Notes: generated by a model from the sequence alone, not told the origin. A stretch of 64,000 bases of DNA from JAJCYK01 sp965212195 (GCA_965212195.1 CBDBUW010000021.1:186001-250000), one strand, 5' to 3'; positions 1-9,443 are shown, counted from the first letter of the stretch. Numbers and translations: made by a program.

Positions 1-137
1 TGGATTTTATCCACCAGATTGGCACTGGTTGATTCCAGGGGAACTACTTCATCAGTGGCTTCTGCAGCTGCTGGAGGGCTCTTCTTACCGGAGCAGGCTA
101 GCAGTGTGGTCAGGGAGAGGATAATTAAAATGCGCAT
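1..137 (-). CDS. N-terminus of a lipoprotein (partial, runs off left edge)
   Basis: Only the first 45 codons are in the window. The ATG at 137 starts a short hydrophobic stretch ending in a lipobox (LLAC, Cys at residue 15), followed by a Lys/Ser/Pro/Ala-rich linker. This is a type II lipoprotein signal, so the mature protein should be lipid-anchored in the envelope. No domain is visible in the part present, so no function is given. It is divergent from the dehydrogenase at 394. Confidence 0.7.
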   Translation of the reverse strand, partial: MRILIILSLTTLLACSGKKSPPAAAEATDEVVPLESTSANLVDKI

Positions 138-393
138 AGGTAAAGGTAATTAATTAGTGAGATTTGATGATTGAATTAGGGCGATATTTGATGCCTACTC
201 TAAATTACGTACATGCGCATATACAAATATAAATGTGTAAATAGCTGATTGTAAATTAGATACGATTTTGTGTAGAGTGCTAGCGTACGTGCGTCTAATA
301 TGCAAGTACGCATACGTTTCCAGGTGCTCCTGGAACGGCCATCATTCCTTTTTTCCCGCCGAATGTCATACCTTTACACCAAATTAATCACGT
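138..393. other. Divergent intergenic region with alternating purine-pyrimidine tracts
   Basis: This 256-base spacer lies between a minus-strand lipoprotein gene and a plus-strand dehydrogenase, so it must hold both promoters. It contains three runs of strictly alternating purine and pyrimidine: 206-225 (20 nt, including the palindrome ATGCGCAT at 213-220), 283-294 and 306-317. I see no clear Bacteroidota -7 (TAnnTTTG) box. An open frame from 300 overlaps the dehydrogenase start in another frame and has no protein-like features, so it is not called as a gene. Confidence 0.4.
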
Positions 394-1203
394 ATGACAA
401 AAATAAAAGGCAGCACAGTACTCATCACCGGCGGCGCCAGCGGCATAGGAAAACTTATGGGCCAGCGCTTTTTGGAGGAAGGGGCTGCCAAAATGATTAT
501 CTGGGATATCAACGAATCAGCTTTGCAAGAAGTGACCGACTCCTGGGAACAAGAAGGTTATTCCGTGTTCCCTTACCAGGTGGATGTTTCCAGTAGCCAG
601 CAGATTGAGGAAATGGCCGCCGACGTTGAGCAAAATGTGGGGCCTGTGGATATCCTGGTTAACAATGCCGGAATCGTAGTAGGCAAAGATTTTACCGATC
701 ATCAGGCACAAGATATCGATGCTACCATCGACATTAATGTAAAAGGTGTGATGCATATGGCCAGAGCTTTCTTACCGGGAATGATCGCCCAGGACCAGGG
801 TCACATCGTTAATATCGCCTCGGCGGCAGGAATGACACCGAATCCTAAAATGTCCGTTTATGCGGCCAGTAAATGGGCAGTTTTGGGATGGTCAGAGTCT
901 TTGCGACTGGAACTGGAACGCATAAGCAAATCATTACATGTTACTACTATTACCCCTAGCTACATCGATACGGGTATGTTCGAAGGTGTGAAAGCCCCTA
1001 TGTTAACACCCATCTTAAAACCACAGGAGATAGTAGAAGAGATCATCAAAGCAGTGCGCAAGGACAAGATACTGGTGCGGGCTCCTAAGATTGTCAATCT
1101 ATTGCCTTTTTTACGGGGAGTGCTGCCAACACGGGTATTTGACTACACCGCCGAACAATTGGGGGTCTACAATAGCATGAGTGACTTTAAAGGGCGTAAA
1201 TAA
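394..1203 (+). CDS. Short-chain dehydrogenase/reductase (SDR family)
   Basis: This 269-residue protein is a classical SDR, a cytoplasmic NAD(P)-dependent oxidoreductase. The Rossmann motif TGGASGIG is at residues 12-19, an acidic Asp38 ends beta-2 (favouring NAD over NADP), and NNAG is at 90-93. The catalytic tetrad Asn115, Ser143, Tyr156 and Lys160 is complete (YAASK at 156-160). The C-terminal part (about 185-269) forms the substrate region and resembles SDRs acting on lipids or steroids, but the substrate cannot be read from the sequence. It stands alone, followed after 66 bases by the DUF547 lipoprotein gene on the same strand. Confidence 0.9.
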   Translation: MTKIKGSTVLITGGASGIGKLMGQRFLEEGAAKMIIWDINESALQEVTDSWEQEGYSVFPYQVDVSSSQQIEEMAADVEQNVGPVDILVNNAGIVVGKDFTDHQAQDIDATIDINVKGVMHMARAFLPGMIAQDQGHIVNIASAAGMTPNPKMSVYAASKWAVLGWSESLRLELERISKSLHVTTITPSYIDTGMFEGVKAPMLTPILKPQEIVEEIIKAVRKDKILVRAPKIVNLLPFLRGVLPTRVFDYTAEQLGVYNSMSDFKGRK

Positions 1204-1269
1204 CCAGCGTTCGCAGAACTAATCCCTAACTTTCAATGTTCCCTGGCTGAATTAAATCAAAATGACCTA

Positions 1270-2259
1270 ATGCGCAGTCTCTCCGTATTGGCCTTTGCCT
1301 GTTTAATGATCAGTTGTCAACCTAAATCTGAACCAGCCAATGACCAGCTGAGATCTGATGCTGTTTCAGGCAAGCCTACTGCCACCGAGTCCTCAGCAGA
1401 CCCTCCTCTGGGAATGCCGGAACCTGACGAAGCTGAAACAGAGCTCCAATCCGACACCATCACCAACGAGGCTATCCTAGCTCAGAAGTCCTTACCCCCA
1501 TCCCCATCCCCATCCATAGACCCTGAGGCCCCCACCCAATCTTCATCCCCACAAGTTGAGCAGGACCCTAAGGCAGCAGAGGAAAAACCCGCCAAGGAGA
1601 TAAAAGAGGCAGCCAAGCCCGATCATTCAATGTGGGACGATCTGTTAAGAAAGCATGTTTCTGCTGAAGGCCGGGTAAATTATCGAGGCTTTAAAAGCGA
1701 TCGAACCTTACTGGACCAATACCTGCAATATCTCCAGGGAAATCCCCTCCAGGCTGGCTGGAGCAGAAACGAAAAACTTACTTACTGGATCAATGCCTAC
1801 AATGCCTTCACCGTAGACTTGATCCTGCAGCATTACCCTTTGCAGAGTATTATGGATCTGGAAAAGCCCTGGGACCAGAAGTTCATAACGCTGGGAGATA
1901 AAAAATATAGTCTCAATCAAATAGAGCATCAAATAGTCAGGCCCCAATTCCGGGAACCCAGGATACATTTCGCGCTGGTTTGTGCGGCGGTTTCGTGCCC
2001 TAAATTATTGAATCGTTCCTACCGGCCAGAGGATCTAAACCAACAATTGGAGAATCAGACGCGATACTTTTTAAACAGCAGTGGCAAGAATAAGTTGAGT
2101 GCTCAAAAGGTGGAGGTATCTCAATTGTTCAACTGGTACGGAGAGGATTTTACCGCGGAGGGCAGTATTGTGGATTTTTTAAATCGATATGCTGATATCA
2201 AAATTGCTGCAGATGCCGAAGTGATTTTTGCGGAATATGACTGGGCCCTCAATGAGTGA
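1270..2259 (+). CDS. DUF547 domain lipoprotein with low-complexity linker
   Basis: The 329-residue product starts with a lipoprotein signal (LMISC, Cys at about 16). A long Pro/Ser/Glu/Ala-rich linker (about 20-115) follows, then a DUF547 domain (about 120-329). Typical DUF547 stretches are visible: YWINAYNAFTVDLIL, IHFALVCAAVSCPKL, and a C-terminal FLNRY segment. DUF547 proteins are widespread in Bacteroidota and have no settled function; some have been compared to transglutaminase/NlpC-like folds. The linker holds three perfect copies of the hexamer CCCCAT (1496-1513) coding alternating Ser-Pro. It is probably anchored in the envelope with the DUF547 domain held away from the membrane. Confidence 0.85.
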   Translation: MRSLSVLAFACLMISCQPKSEPANDQLRSDAVSGKPTATESSADPPLGMPEPDEAETELQSDTITNEAILAQKSLPPSPSPSIDPEAPTQSSSPQVEQDPKAAEEKPAKEIKEAAKPDHSMWDDLLRKHVSAEGRVNYRGFKSDRTLLDQYLQYLQGNPLQAGWSRNEKLTYWINAYNAFTVDLILQHYPLQSIMDLEKPWDQKFITLGDKKYSLNQIEHQIVRPQFREPRIHFALVCAAVSCPKLLNRSYRPEDLNQQLENQTRYFLNSSGKNKLSAQKVEVSQLFNWYGEDFTAEGSIVDFLNRYADIKIAADAEVIFAEYDWALNE

Positions 2260-2321
2260 CCAGACCGGTTGTCCATTTAAGCATCAGGAGGTAATTTAGT
2301 GTCTTCAAATCAAAATAATTC

Positions 2322-4043
2322 ATGAGGGATACCACCACTAAAATCGAAAGAAAGAAACGCAGGTTTCTTCCAGAGGAATTTGCTATAACCGAATGGCAGC
2401 ATATCAAACCGTTTTATCAACAACTCCTGGATCGTGAGATTAATTCTGCCGAGGATCTGAAAAGTTGGTTTACGGACCGTAGTGAGTTAGAATCGGTTAT
2501 TTCCGAGGATTTGGCCTGGCGGTACATTAATATGACCTGCGATACTACCAATCAGGAATTTCAGGAAAACTACCAGTTCTTTGTCACTCAGATAAAACCT
2601 CAAATTGCTCCTTTCAACAACGAATTGAATAAGAAAGCCCTGGAATCTCCTTTCTGGGAAGAAATTCGTGAAGAAGGTTATGGGATACTTCACCGGGGAC
2701 TTAAAATGGAGTTTGAAATCTACCGCGAGGAGAATATTCCCATATTCACGGAAATGCAAACGAAATCCAAGGAATTTGGGACCATATCCGGCGCAATGAC
2801 AATTGAATTAGAGGGGCAGGAGTTTACCATGCAGCAAGCTGCGGTGAAGTTGCAATCCACAGATCGCAACCTTCGGGAAATGGTTTACCACAAGATCGCT
2901 CAGCGCAGGCTTCAGGACAAGGTTAAGCTAGACGACTTATTTAACGAACTAATAGCATTGCGTCACCGGGCTGCACAAAATGCCGATTTTGAAAACTACC
3001 GTGACTTCATGTTTGCTGCCATGGGCCGTTTCGATTACCAGCCCCAAGACTGCTTTGACTTTCATGACTCGGTTGCTGAAGAGGTAGTACCCATGTTGAA
3101 TGACCTGGCGCAGCATCGTCAAGCACAATTGGAAGTTTCCGCACTTCGGCCCTGGGATAAAGCGGTTGATCCTCTAGGCAGGGACCCTCTAAAGCCCTTT
3201 AAGGATGGCCAGGATCTTACTGAAAAAACTATAGAATGCTTTCAGCGATTGGATCCTTATTTAGGAGAGTGCTTGGCCATAATGCGTAACATGGGTCATC
3301 TGGACCTAGAGTCTCGCAAAGGTAAAGCACCAGGGGGATATAACTATCCGCTGGCGGAGATTGGGGTTCCTTTTATTTTTATGAATGCCACCAGCACTCT
3401 CAGAGATCTGGTTACCATTCTTCATGAAGGTGGACATGCCATTCATTCTTTTGTGACCCGTGATCTGGACTTGGCAAATTTCAAAAGTACTCCCTCAGAA
3501 GTAGCAGAACTGGCATCAATGTCTATGGAACTGATATCCATGGACCATTGGGATATTTATTTTGATAGCCCTGAGGATTTAAGAAGAGCCAAAAGGGAAC
3601 ATCTGGAACAGATCATTGAAACCTTACCCTGGGTGGCCACCATTGACAAATTCCAACACTGGATCTATGAAAATCCCCAGCATAGTGTTGCTGATCGTAC
3701 TGCCCGTTGGAACCGGATTTTCAACACCTTTTCGGATAAGGTTACGGATTGGGAGGGTTTAGACGAGAACAAAGACAATTTATGGCAAAAGCAACTTCAC
3801 CTATATGAGGTACCTTTTTACTATATAGAATACGGTATGGCTCAATTAGGGGCAATTGCCATTTGGAAAAACTACAAGAAGGATCCGCAAAAAGGTTTGA
3901 AAGGTTATCTCAACGCCTTAAAATTAGGATACTTACGTTCCATACCTGAGATCTATGCCGCCGCGGATATAAGATTTGATTTTAGCAGGGACTATATTAA
4001 GGAACTGATGTCGTTTGTCCAACAAGAGCTGGAATCCCTATAG
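2322..4043 (+). CDS. M3 family oligoendopeptidase (PepF-like)
   Basis: This 573-residue protein has no signal peptide and is most likely a cytoplasmic zinc oligopeptidase of family M3, degrading short peptides. The zinc site is HEGGH at residues 368-372, in a typical context (ILHEGGHAIHSF). The third ligand is probably the Glu in the STPSEVAELASM segment about 28 residues downstream. The N-terminal helical part is typical of M3B peptidases and the length fits the family. It converges with the small gene ending at 4053, only nine bases away. The exact peptide specificity is not predictable. Confidence 0.9.
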   Translation: MRDTTTKIERKKRRFLPEEFAITEWQHIKPFYQQLLDREINSAEDLKSWFTDRSELESVISEDLAWRYINMTCDTTNQEFQENYQFFVTQIKPQIAPFNNELNKKALESPFWEEIREEGYGILHRGLKMEFEIYREENIPIFTEMQTKSKEFGTISGAMTIELEGQEFTMQQAAVKLQSTDRNLREMVYHKIAQRRLQDKVKLDDLFNELIALRHRAAQNADFENYRDFMFAAMGRFDYQPQDCFDFHDSVAEEVVPMLNDLAQHRQAQLEVSALRPWDKAVDPLGRDPLKPFKDGQDLTEKTIECFQRLDPYLGECLAIMRNMGHLDLESRKGKAPGGYNYPLAEIGVPFIFMNATSTLRDLVTILHEGGHAIHSFVTRDLDLANFKSTPSEVAELASMSMELISMDHWDIYFDSPEDLRRAKREHLEQIIETLPWVATIDKFQHWIYENPQHSVADRTARWNRIFNTFSDKVTDWEGLDENKDNLWQKQLHLYEVPFYYIEYGMAQLGAIAIWKNYKKDPQKGLKGYLNALKLGYLRSIPEIYAAADIRFDFSRDYIKELMSFVQQELESL

Positions 4044-4052
4044 AATAGCTTA

Positions 4053-4409
4053 TCAGGCCCCCTTTTTTTTATCTGCTTTGGCCTTTTTCTTTTGTTCTTT
4101 TTGTTGTGCTGTCACCAGTTTTTTTTGAGCATAGTAGAGCTTCTCCTTTAGTTTGGTGATTTTCACAGATGCTGTAGCTACTTTGCTATATGCCTCCGGT
4201 TCAGTGGAGGCGTGAGCTTCCTCTCTCAGTTTTTCCCGTGCGGCCATGGCCTCTTCAACTTCTTTTTCCAGTTCCTTAACTTTTAGTTCCAGCTTGCTAA
4301 ACTCTGTCTGCTCAGATTTTGTCGTGTCGGAGGCGATCTCGGTTTGATCCTGAGCCCTTGCAGAGAAGCTGCAAATCATGATTACCAAAATCGTTGTCAA
4401 TAATCTCAT
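4053..4409 (-). CDS. Small secreted coiled-coil protein, function unknown
   Basis: The 118-residue protein has a Sec signal peptide ending near SARAQ (about residue 20). A long charged helix follows (about 38-112) with regular Leu/Val spacing and many Glu and Lys residues, which predicts a coiled coil. The C-terminus is very Lys-rich (KKKAKADKKKGA). It should be periplasmic or associated with the envelope. I do not recognise a family. It is divergent from the exporter gene at 4532, with a 122-base promoter region between them. Confidence 0.7.
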   Translation of the reverse strand: MRLLTTILVIMICSFSARAQDQTEIASDTTKSEQTEFSKLELKVKELEKEVEEAMAAREKLREEAHASTEPEAYSKVATASVKITKLKEKLYYAQKKLVTAQQKEQKKKAKADKKKGA

Positions 4410-4531
4410 AACCTTAGCGCTTTTTAAGAACAGTATCTTAAATATAATCGCTATTGTTCATTATTTAGGCTAGAAATCCTTTAAAATATTCTGTAGATAA
4501 GAGAAAAATTCCCTATATCTTTCCGGCCGTT

Positions 4532-5746
4532 ATGGCCAAGAGACCTGCGATAATATTCATATTCATAACCCTTCTGATCGATGTCACCGGCTTGGGTATT
4601 ATCATTCCGGTACTCCCTGAATTAATTGCTGAATTAATCGGCGGCACCATCAGCCAGGCTGCGGTATATGGGGGCTGGCTGATGTTCTCCTATGCCATAA
4701 TGCAGTTTATTTTTGCCCCTATCCTCGGTGGACTAAGTGACCGCTTTGGAAGAAGACCTATATTACTGGGCTCATTATTTGGGTTCGGTGTGGATTACCT
4801 ATTCCTTTCCTTTGCAGGATCAATATTTTGGTTTTTCGTAGGTCGGGTTATCGCCGGGATATTTGGCTCAAGTATGACCACCGCCGCGGCCTATATAGCC
4901 GATATCAGTACCCCGGAAAAACGGGCGCAAAATTTTGGAATGATAGGTGCTGCCTTCGGCTTGGGGTTTATCATTGGGCCGGCAATTGGCGGTACTCTGG
5001 GCCAGTTTGGACCTAGGGTACCGTTTTTAGTGGCTGCGGGTCTTACATTGGTGAATTGGCTCTATGGTTATTTGATACTGCCGGAATCACTGCCACCGGA
5101 AAAACGCAGGGCTTTTAACTGGTCTCGTGCCAACCCTATGGGCTCTTTGATGCAATTCAAAAATTACCCCGGCATTATAGGTCTGGTAGCGGCTCTGGTA
5201 TTTGTTTATTTGGCAGCCCATGCTACTCAAAGTACCTGGGCTTATTATACCATTGAGAAATTTCAATGGACCTCCGACTGGGTAGGTTATAGTTTGGCTT
5301 TTGTGGGTTTTATGGTGGCCCTGGTACAGGGTGTACTCTTGCGATTTTTGGTACCAAAGCTGGGCCAGACCAATTCGGTTTATATCGGTCTTTCCCTGTA
5401 TACCGTAGGATTTGTGCTTTTTGCTTTTGCTAGCAAAGGGTGGATGATGTTTGCCTTTCTGGTTCCTTATGCGCTGGGAGGACTAGCTGGTCCCAGCATT
5501 CAGGGCATTATGACCGGGCAGGTGCCAGAGAATGCACAAGGTGAACTTCAGGGAGGACTTACCAGCATGATCAGCGTGACGTCTATCATAGGTCCCCCTA
5601 TGATGACGAGCTTGTTTGCTTATTACACCCAGTCCAGTGAGATATATTTTCCGGGGGCACCATTTTTATTGGGTGCTTTACTAACTTTGGTTAGTATTTG
5701 GATCGCCTGGCGCTCTTTACGAGATACCTCCTCTAACCCTGTTTAA
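4532..5746 (+). CDS. TetA-like MFS drug:proton antiporter (TCR/Tet family)
   Basis: This 404-residue integral membrane protein has about 12 transmembrane segments. The N-terminus (LLIDVTGLGIIIPVLPELI) matches the conserved TetA motif, and motif A is present after TM2 (GGLSDRFGRRPILLGS). The TM5 GxxxGPxxGG signature is also visible (GFIIGPAIGG). TetA-type proteins exchange drugs such as tetracycline for protons. Chromosomal Bacteroidota members are often of unknown substrate, so resistance should not be assumed. There is no TetR neighbour here, so inducible control by a local repressor is not supported. Confidence 0.85.
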   Translation: MAKRPAIIFIFITLLIDVTGLGIIIPVLPELIAELIGGTISQAAVYGGWLMFSYAIMQFIFAPILGGLSDRFGRRPILLGSLFGFGVDYLFLSFAGSIFWFFVGRVIAGIFGSSMTTAAAYIADISTPEKRAQNFGMIGAAFGLGFIIGPAIGGTLGQFGPRVPFLVAAGLTLVNWLYGYLILPESLPPEKRRAFNWSRANPMGSLMQFKNYPGIIGLVAALVFVYLAAHATQSTWAYYTIEKFQWTSDWVGYSLAFVGFMVALVQGVLLRFLVPKLGQTNSVYIGLSLYTVGFVLFAFASKGWMMFAFLVPYALGGLAGPSIQGIMTGQVPENAQGELQGGLTSMISVTSIIGPPMMTSLFAYYTQSSEIYFPGAPFLLGALLTLVSIWIAWRSLRDTSSNPV

Positions 5747-5860
5747 GTGACAAATAGTTCTCGGGTTGCCGTTTATCACCCACCACGGTAGGTCATCCAA
5801 ATTTATTTGGAATTCTTGGCCGATTTTTACCCCTTACAAAAGAAATTAACCCATACTCCT

Positions 5861-6997
5861 ATGAAAAATTTATTTCGGTTTAAAACAATCTTTCTGTGTG
5901 CATCCCTTATTTGCATGAGTTGTACTCTATGGGCACAAGGTCCTGTAACTACACCTCCCGGTGGGGGAAATCAAAAAGCCTCAGTTACCCAACATATGGG
6001 TTTAGTGGCAGTTACCATTGATTATAACAGTCCGGATGTGACCGGTCCTAACGGTCAGAGCCGTGAAGGTCAAATATGGGGACAACTGGTGCCCTATGGT
6101 ATGACCAATCTGGGTTTTGGAACTGCTAAAGAATCTCCCTGGAGGGCAGGAGCCAATGAAAATACCACCATAAGCTTCTCTCACGACGTAATGGTCGAAG
6201 GACAACCCCTGGTGGCAGGTACTTACGGATTGCATATGATAGCGGATCCGGAGGAGTGGACCGTCATTTTTAACCGGAACACCACAGCCTGGGGCAGTTT
6301 TTTCTACAATCCTGATGACGATGCTCTAAAGGTTAAGGTTACTCCGGTGGAGAATCAGTTCACAGAATGGCTCACCTTCGGATTTGAAGACCGGCAATTG
6401 GGGAGTACCACCGCCTATTTAGCATGGGAAAAGCTAAAGGTTCCCTTCAAGATAACTTGTGACATTAACGAAATCTACCTTAGCAAAATCCGTCAAGAAT
6501 TGGAATCCAGCCAAGGTTTTACCTGGCAGGGATGGCAAAGCGCCGCCAATTTCTGTATTCAGAACAACCTTAACCTGGAAGAAGCGCTGACCTGGGCCGA
6601 TCAGGCCATTAATGCACCTTTCGGCATCGGTGTGGAAAATTTCATAACCCTGGATACCAAAGCTCAGGTTCTTACACTGTTGAATAGAAATGATGAAGCA
6701 GATGTCATAATGAAAAAAGCTATTGATCATCCTACCACCACCATGACCCAAATCCATTTTTATGGAAGAAGGCTTATCAATCAGGGAAAGAATAAAGAGG
6801 CAATGGACATCTTCAAATTAAATCGCAAGAGAAACCCTAAAGACAACTTCACCACCTTGGTTGGATTAGCCAGGGGTTATCAAGCTATTGGAGATAAAAA
6901 GAAGGCTATCGACAATTTCCGATTAGCGGCGAAAAACGCACCAACCGGGCAGGCGCAGTTCTATGAAAATCTGGCTAAGCAATTAGAAGATAGTTAA
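5861..6997 (+). CDS. Secreted DUF2911 domain protein with C-terminal TPR repeats
   Basis: I chose the ATG at 5861 over an in-frame one at 5807, because it gives a clean Sec signal peptide (MKNLFRF, hydrophobic core, ending LWAQG). The 378-residue protein then has a DUF2911 domain (about residues 30-170) with characteristic segments such as VTIDYNSPDV, GQIWGQLVPYG and AGTYGLHMI. At least three TPR-like helical pairs fill about 215-378. DUF2911/TPR proteins are common in Bacteroidota; their role is unknown. It probably works in the periplasm as a scaffold. Confidence 0.85.
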   Translation: MKNLFRFKTIFLCASLICMSCTLWAQGPVTTPPGGGNQKASVTQHMGLVAVTIDYNSPDVTGPNGQSREGQIWGQLVPYGMTNLGFGTAKESPWRAGANENTTISFSHDVMVEGQPLVAGTYGLHMIADPEEWTVIFNRNTTAWGSFFYNPDDDALKVKVTPVENQFTEWLTFGFEDRQLGSTTAYLAWEKLKVPFKITCDINEIYLSKIRQELESSQGFTWQGWQSAANFCIQNNLNLEEALTWADQAINAPFGIGVENFITLDTKAQVLTLLNRNDEADVIMKKAIDHPTTTMTQIHFYGRRLINQGKNKEAMDIFKLNRKRNPKDNFTTLVGLARGYQAIGDKKKAIDNFRLAAKNAPTGQAQFYENLAKQLEDS

Positions 6998-7003
6998 GAA
7001 GGA

Positions 7004-7597
7004 TCATTCCTGTAGCTCAAACAATGATTTGGCCTGCAGGATCTCTTGATTGGCTATTTGTTCCAGGTAAGGTTCATTTTCTTCAATGAACTGGTTGTAG
7101 CTTTTAACGGCCCGGTCGTATTGGATACGGTATTGTAGCACTCTGTCATCCGCTTCAAATACTTCCTGTAGCAGCTGGCCCATTAGAGGATACTGTTCGA
7201 ACTGGGGTAAACCAGTGGTAAACTCCATCAATCCGCTCATGGTAGTATTCGTCTTATCGTCATAGTTGGTGATTAGATCTGAATTGGACATGGTCTCACG
7301 GTCGTACCGTATGGCGGCCAGATCTTCCACTTCTTTTTTCAACCCTTCGTGAGTCACCACACTGTAATCACCACTATAAGAAATCTCTTGCAGGATCCTG
7401 CGCATATTCTCCAGTTTGCCATCGTCATCCATCATCATTTCCGTCCAACTGAATTCCAGCTCATTGTTAATTTGCTGATAGGTAAGTTTGAGTGAGTCCA
7501 GGGTATCTACAGACAGGGTGCGTGCTTTTTTGTTGCAGGCTGTGGATAGTAACGCTAACAATACGGCTAGTATCAGCGGATTCTTAAAAAATTTCAT
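7004..7597 (-). CDS. Hypothetical lipoprotein
   Basis: The product of about 197 residues has a lipoprotein signal with lipobox STAC (Cys near residue 21). A mostly helical, acidic domain follows. I recognise no domain family; the helix-rich pattern with many Gln, Glu and Tyr residues suggests an all-alpha periplasmic fold. An in-frame ATG two codons upstream (7603) is an equally possible start. It converges with the DUF2911 gene, with six bases between the two stop codons. Confidence 0.7.
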   Translation of the reverse strand: MKFFKNPLILAVLLALLSTACNKKARTLSVDTLDSLKLTYQQINNELEFSWTEMMMDDDGKLENMRRILQEISYSGDYSVVTHEGLKKEVEDLAAIRYDRETMSNSDLITNYDDKTNTTMSGLMEFTTGLPQFEQYPLMGQLLQEVFEADDRVLQYRIQYDRAVKSYNQFIEENEPYLEQIANQEILQAKSLFELQE

Positions 7598-7677
7598 ATG
7601 CATGGGATTCGTTTAATAACGCATTGAAGCAAGGAATATTTCTGCCAAATATAGCATTCCTAGCGATTATTGGGAAA

Positions 7678-8874
7678 TTAAATGGAGGACAGGGCCGATT
7701 TGAGGTATCCCGGATTGGTTTTTCGGATCTCCAGGGTCTCACAATCATTAAAACGACAAAATTCCTGTAGCTTAAGTTTTAGTTTTTCTACTAATGCATC
7801 GGTAATCTTAACCGTATCTTCTAAGACCAAATTCCGGATCTCCAGGTGTTTGGTTTCCCTATGAGCTTTGGGGTCGATCCGACCTATGAAAGAGGTGCCG
7901 TGTAGTATGGGCATACTGAAATACCCGTACACTCTTTTGTGTGCAGGATAATAGATCTCAGTCTGATAGTCAAAATCAAAGAGATCTTTAAGCCGCTTTC
8001 GTTGAATAACCATATTGTCAAAGGGTGACAAAAGGTGGATCAATTGTGAACTGCGTAGTGGAAGGTGATTAAGCACCTCCGGCAAACTATAATAGACCTG
8101 TTTCAATGAGTCTACGGTAACTGGTATCAGCGACCCTTGTGCAACTTTTCCATGGATCACCCGGGTTAGATCTTTATTGGAGAAAATACGCTGATAACGG
8201 ATTTCCGGAACGGTGCATAAGGCCTGGGCTTTAATGCATTGTTGTATACAAAACCATAGGTATTCATCATAGGAAGGTATTGAGGTGTCGATATGGTCCG
8301 GGACAAATCTCTCGGTCACTTCGTAAAGCCTTTGAAACCCATCTCTGGATTTAACGGTGACTTTTCCCTCCATAAACAACTCGTGCAGGGCTTTTTTGGC
8401 AGGCTTCCAATTCCACATGAGGCCAGCTTCCAGTTTTGGGGTTTCAAAGTCCCGGGCGTAAAGTGGGCCTTCATGGGTTATTCGATTGAAGACTGCCGAT
8501 TTTATTTCCGGTTCTACCTGGTACCAATGCCTACCCTTTTCCTTTATACTTTGCATTACGGGTAATGCGTAACGGAAGTCTCTCATGGGAAGAAAAGAAG
8601 CGGCATGACTCCAGTATTCAAATATCTGCCGGTCTTTGTTTAAAAGATCCAACAAGTATTTAGGCTTATACCCCGGGATTCTGCTCCACAAGGTATGATG
8701 ATGGGCCCGTTGAATGACAGAGATGGCATCGATCTGCACATACCCTAAATGCTCGATGGCCCTAAGAACAGCTTTTTTGCCTCGGCCAAATTTTGGTTGG
8801 GCTTTTAACAGACCTTGTTGACTCAAGGCCAATTTTCGAGCTTCTGCTAACTTGATTTCAATAGGAGGTTTCAA
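7678..8874 (-). CDS. YcaQ/AlkX-type winged-helix DNA glycosylase
   Basis: This 398-residue protein belongs to the winged-helix HTH_42 family (DUF1006), to which E. coli YcaQ and Streptomyces AlkZ belong. These are DNA glycosylases that unhook interstrand crosslinks and remove bulky alkyl adducts. The catalytic Q-x-D motif is at residues 47-49 (GYVQIDAI), which fits the YcaQ/AlkX branch; AlkZ-type members carry Q-x-Q. The following HHHTLWSRIPGY and WSHAASFLPM segments are typical of the family. The only plausible start is a TTG at 8874: an in-frame stop lies upstream and the next ATG is far inside. It stands alone next to the paa operon. Confidence 0.82.
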   Translation of the reverse strand: MKPPIEIKLAEARKLALSQQGLLKAQPKFGRGKKAVLRAIEHLGYVQIDAISVIQRAHHHTLWSRIPGYKPKYLLDLLNKDRQIFEYWSHAASFLPMRDFRYALPVMQSIKEKGRHWYQVEPEIKSAVFNRITHEGPLYARDFETPKLEAGLMWNWKPAKKALHELFMEGKVTVKSRDGFQRLYEVTERFVPDHIDTSIPSYDEYLWFCIQQCIKAQALCTVPEIRYQRIFSNKDLTRVIHGKVAQGSLIPVTVDSLKQVYYSLPEVLNHLPLRSSQLIHLLSPFDNMVIQRKRLKDLFDFDYQTEIYYPAHKRVYGYFSMPILHGTSFIGRIDPKAHRETKHLEIRNLVLEDTVKITDALVEKLKLKLQEFCRFNDCETLEIRKTNPGYLKSALSSI

Positions 8875-8951
8875 TTCTACAAATTATAGCTTTCGAAACA
8901 GATTTTGGAATCCCTACTAAGTTATTAAACTGTTTTTAATGTAGGAATACC

Positions 8952-9443
8952 CTATAACGGCTTGAATTGCTCAAAAGCTTGCTTACAGTTATGGCAGTAG
9001 TGCATAGAACGGCAAAGGGTGGGGCCAAAGGGGGTGTTTAAAGTAGTGTTATCACTATCGCAGTAAGGGCAGGGGACCTGGTCCAGGATCTCCAGATCAG
9101 GGATAAGCTGATATTTTGGGGGAGGTGCCAGACCAAATTTCTTTAAGGCTGCGCGGCCTTTATCAGTGATATCGTTGGAACTCCATTGAGATTCGAAGCT
9201 TACGTTGACCTCAAAATCCTTTACTTGGTGATCGGTCAGTACTTGCTCCACTTCCTTCTTCATATAATCCATAGCGGGGCATCCTACAAATGTAGGGGTC
9301 ATTCCCACTATAACCTTGTCCTTGGCATCCACGCTCACCTCCCTTATTACTCCCAGATCGATTAAGGAAACCACTGGGATTTCAGGGTCCATGACTTCCG
9401 CAAGCCATTGCAGAATATCCTCTTTTTGATAAGTATTTACCAT
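8952..9443 (-). CDS. paaD: Phenylacetyl-CoA epoxidase subunit PaaD (Fe-S assembly type)
   Basis: The 163-residue product has an N-terminal MIP18/SufT-like domain (about 1-95, with DPEIPVVSLIDLGVIR and PTFVGCPAMD). A C-terminal Cys-rich zinc-ribbon-like tail follows (CPYC, then a Cys, then CHNC). This is the architecture of PaaD, which is thought to help mature or maintain the metal centre of the PaaABC(E) ring-1,2-phenylacetyl-CoA epoxidase. It is the last gene of the tetR-paaABCD operon and overlaps paaC by seven bases. No PaaE reductase follows; the next gene is the YcaQ-like glycosylase. Confidence 0.92.
   Translation of the reverse strand: MVNTYQKEDILQWLAEVMDPEIPVVSLIDLGVIREVSVDAKDKVIVGMTPTFVGCPAMDYMKKEVEQVLTDHQVKDFEVNVSFESQWSSNDITDKGRAALKKFGLAPPPKYQLIPDLEILDQVPCPYCDSDNTTLNTPFGPTLCRSMHYCHNCKQAFEQFKPL

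Noticed and set aside
300..596. 98-residue open frame overlapping the SDR gene
   Set aside because: It lies in another frame over the well-supported dehydrogenase start, is Arg/His-rich and has no domain features.
4532..5746. Calling the TetA-like gene a tetracycline resistance determinant
   Set aside because: It belongs to a broad exporter family; no TetR neighbour or mobile context supports acquired resistance.
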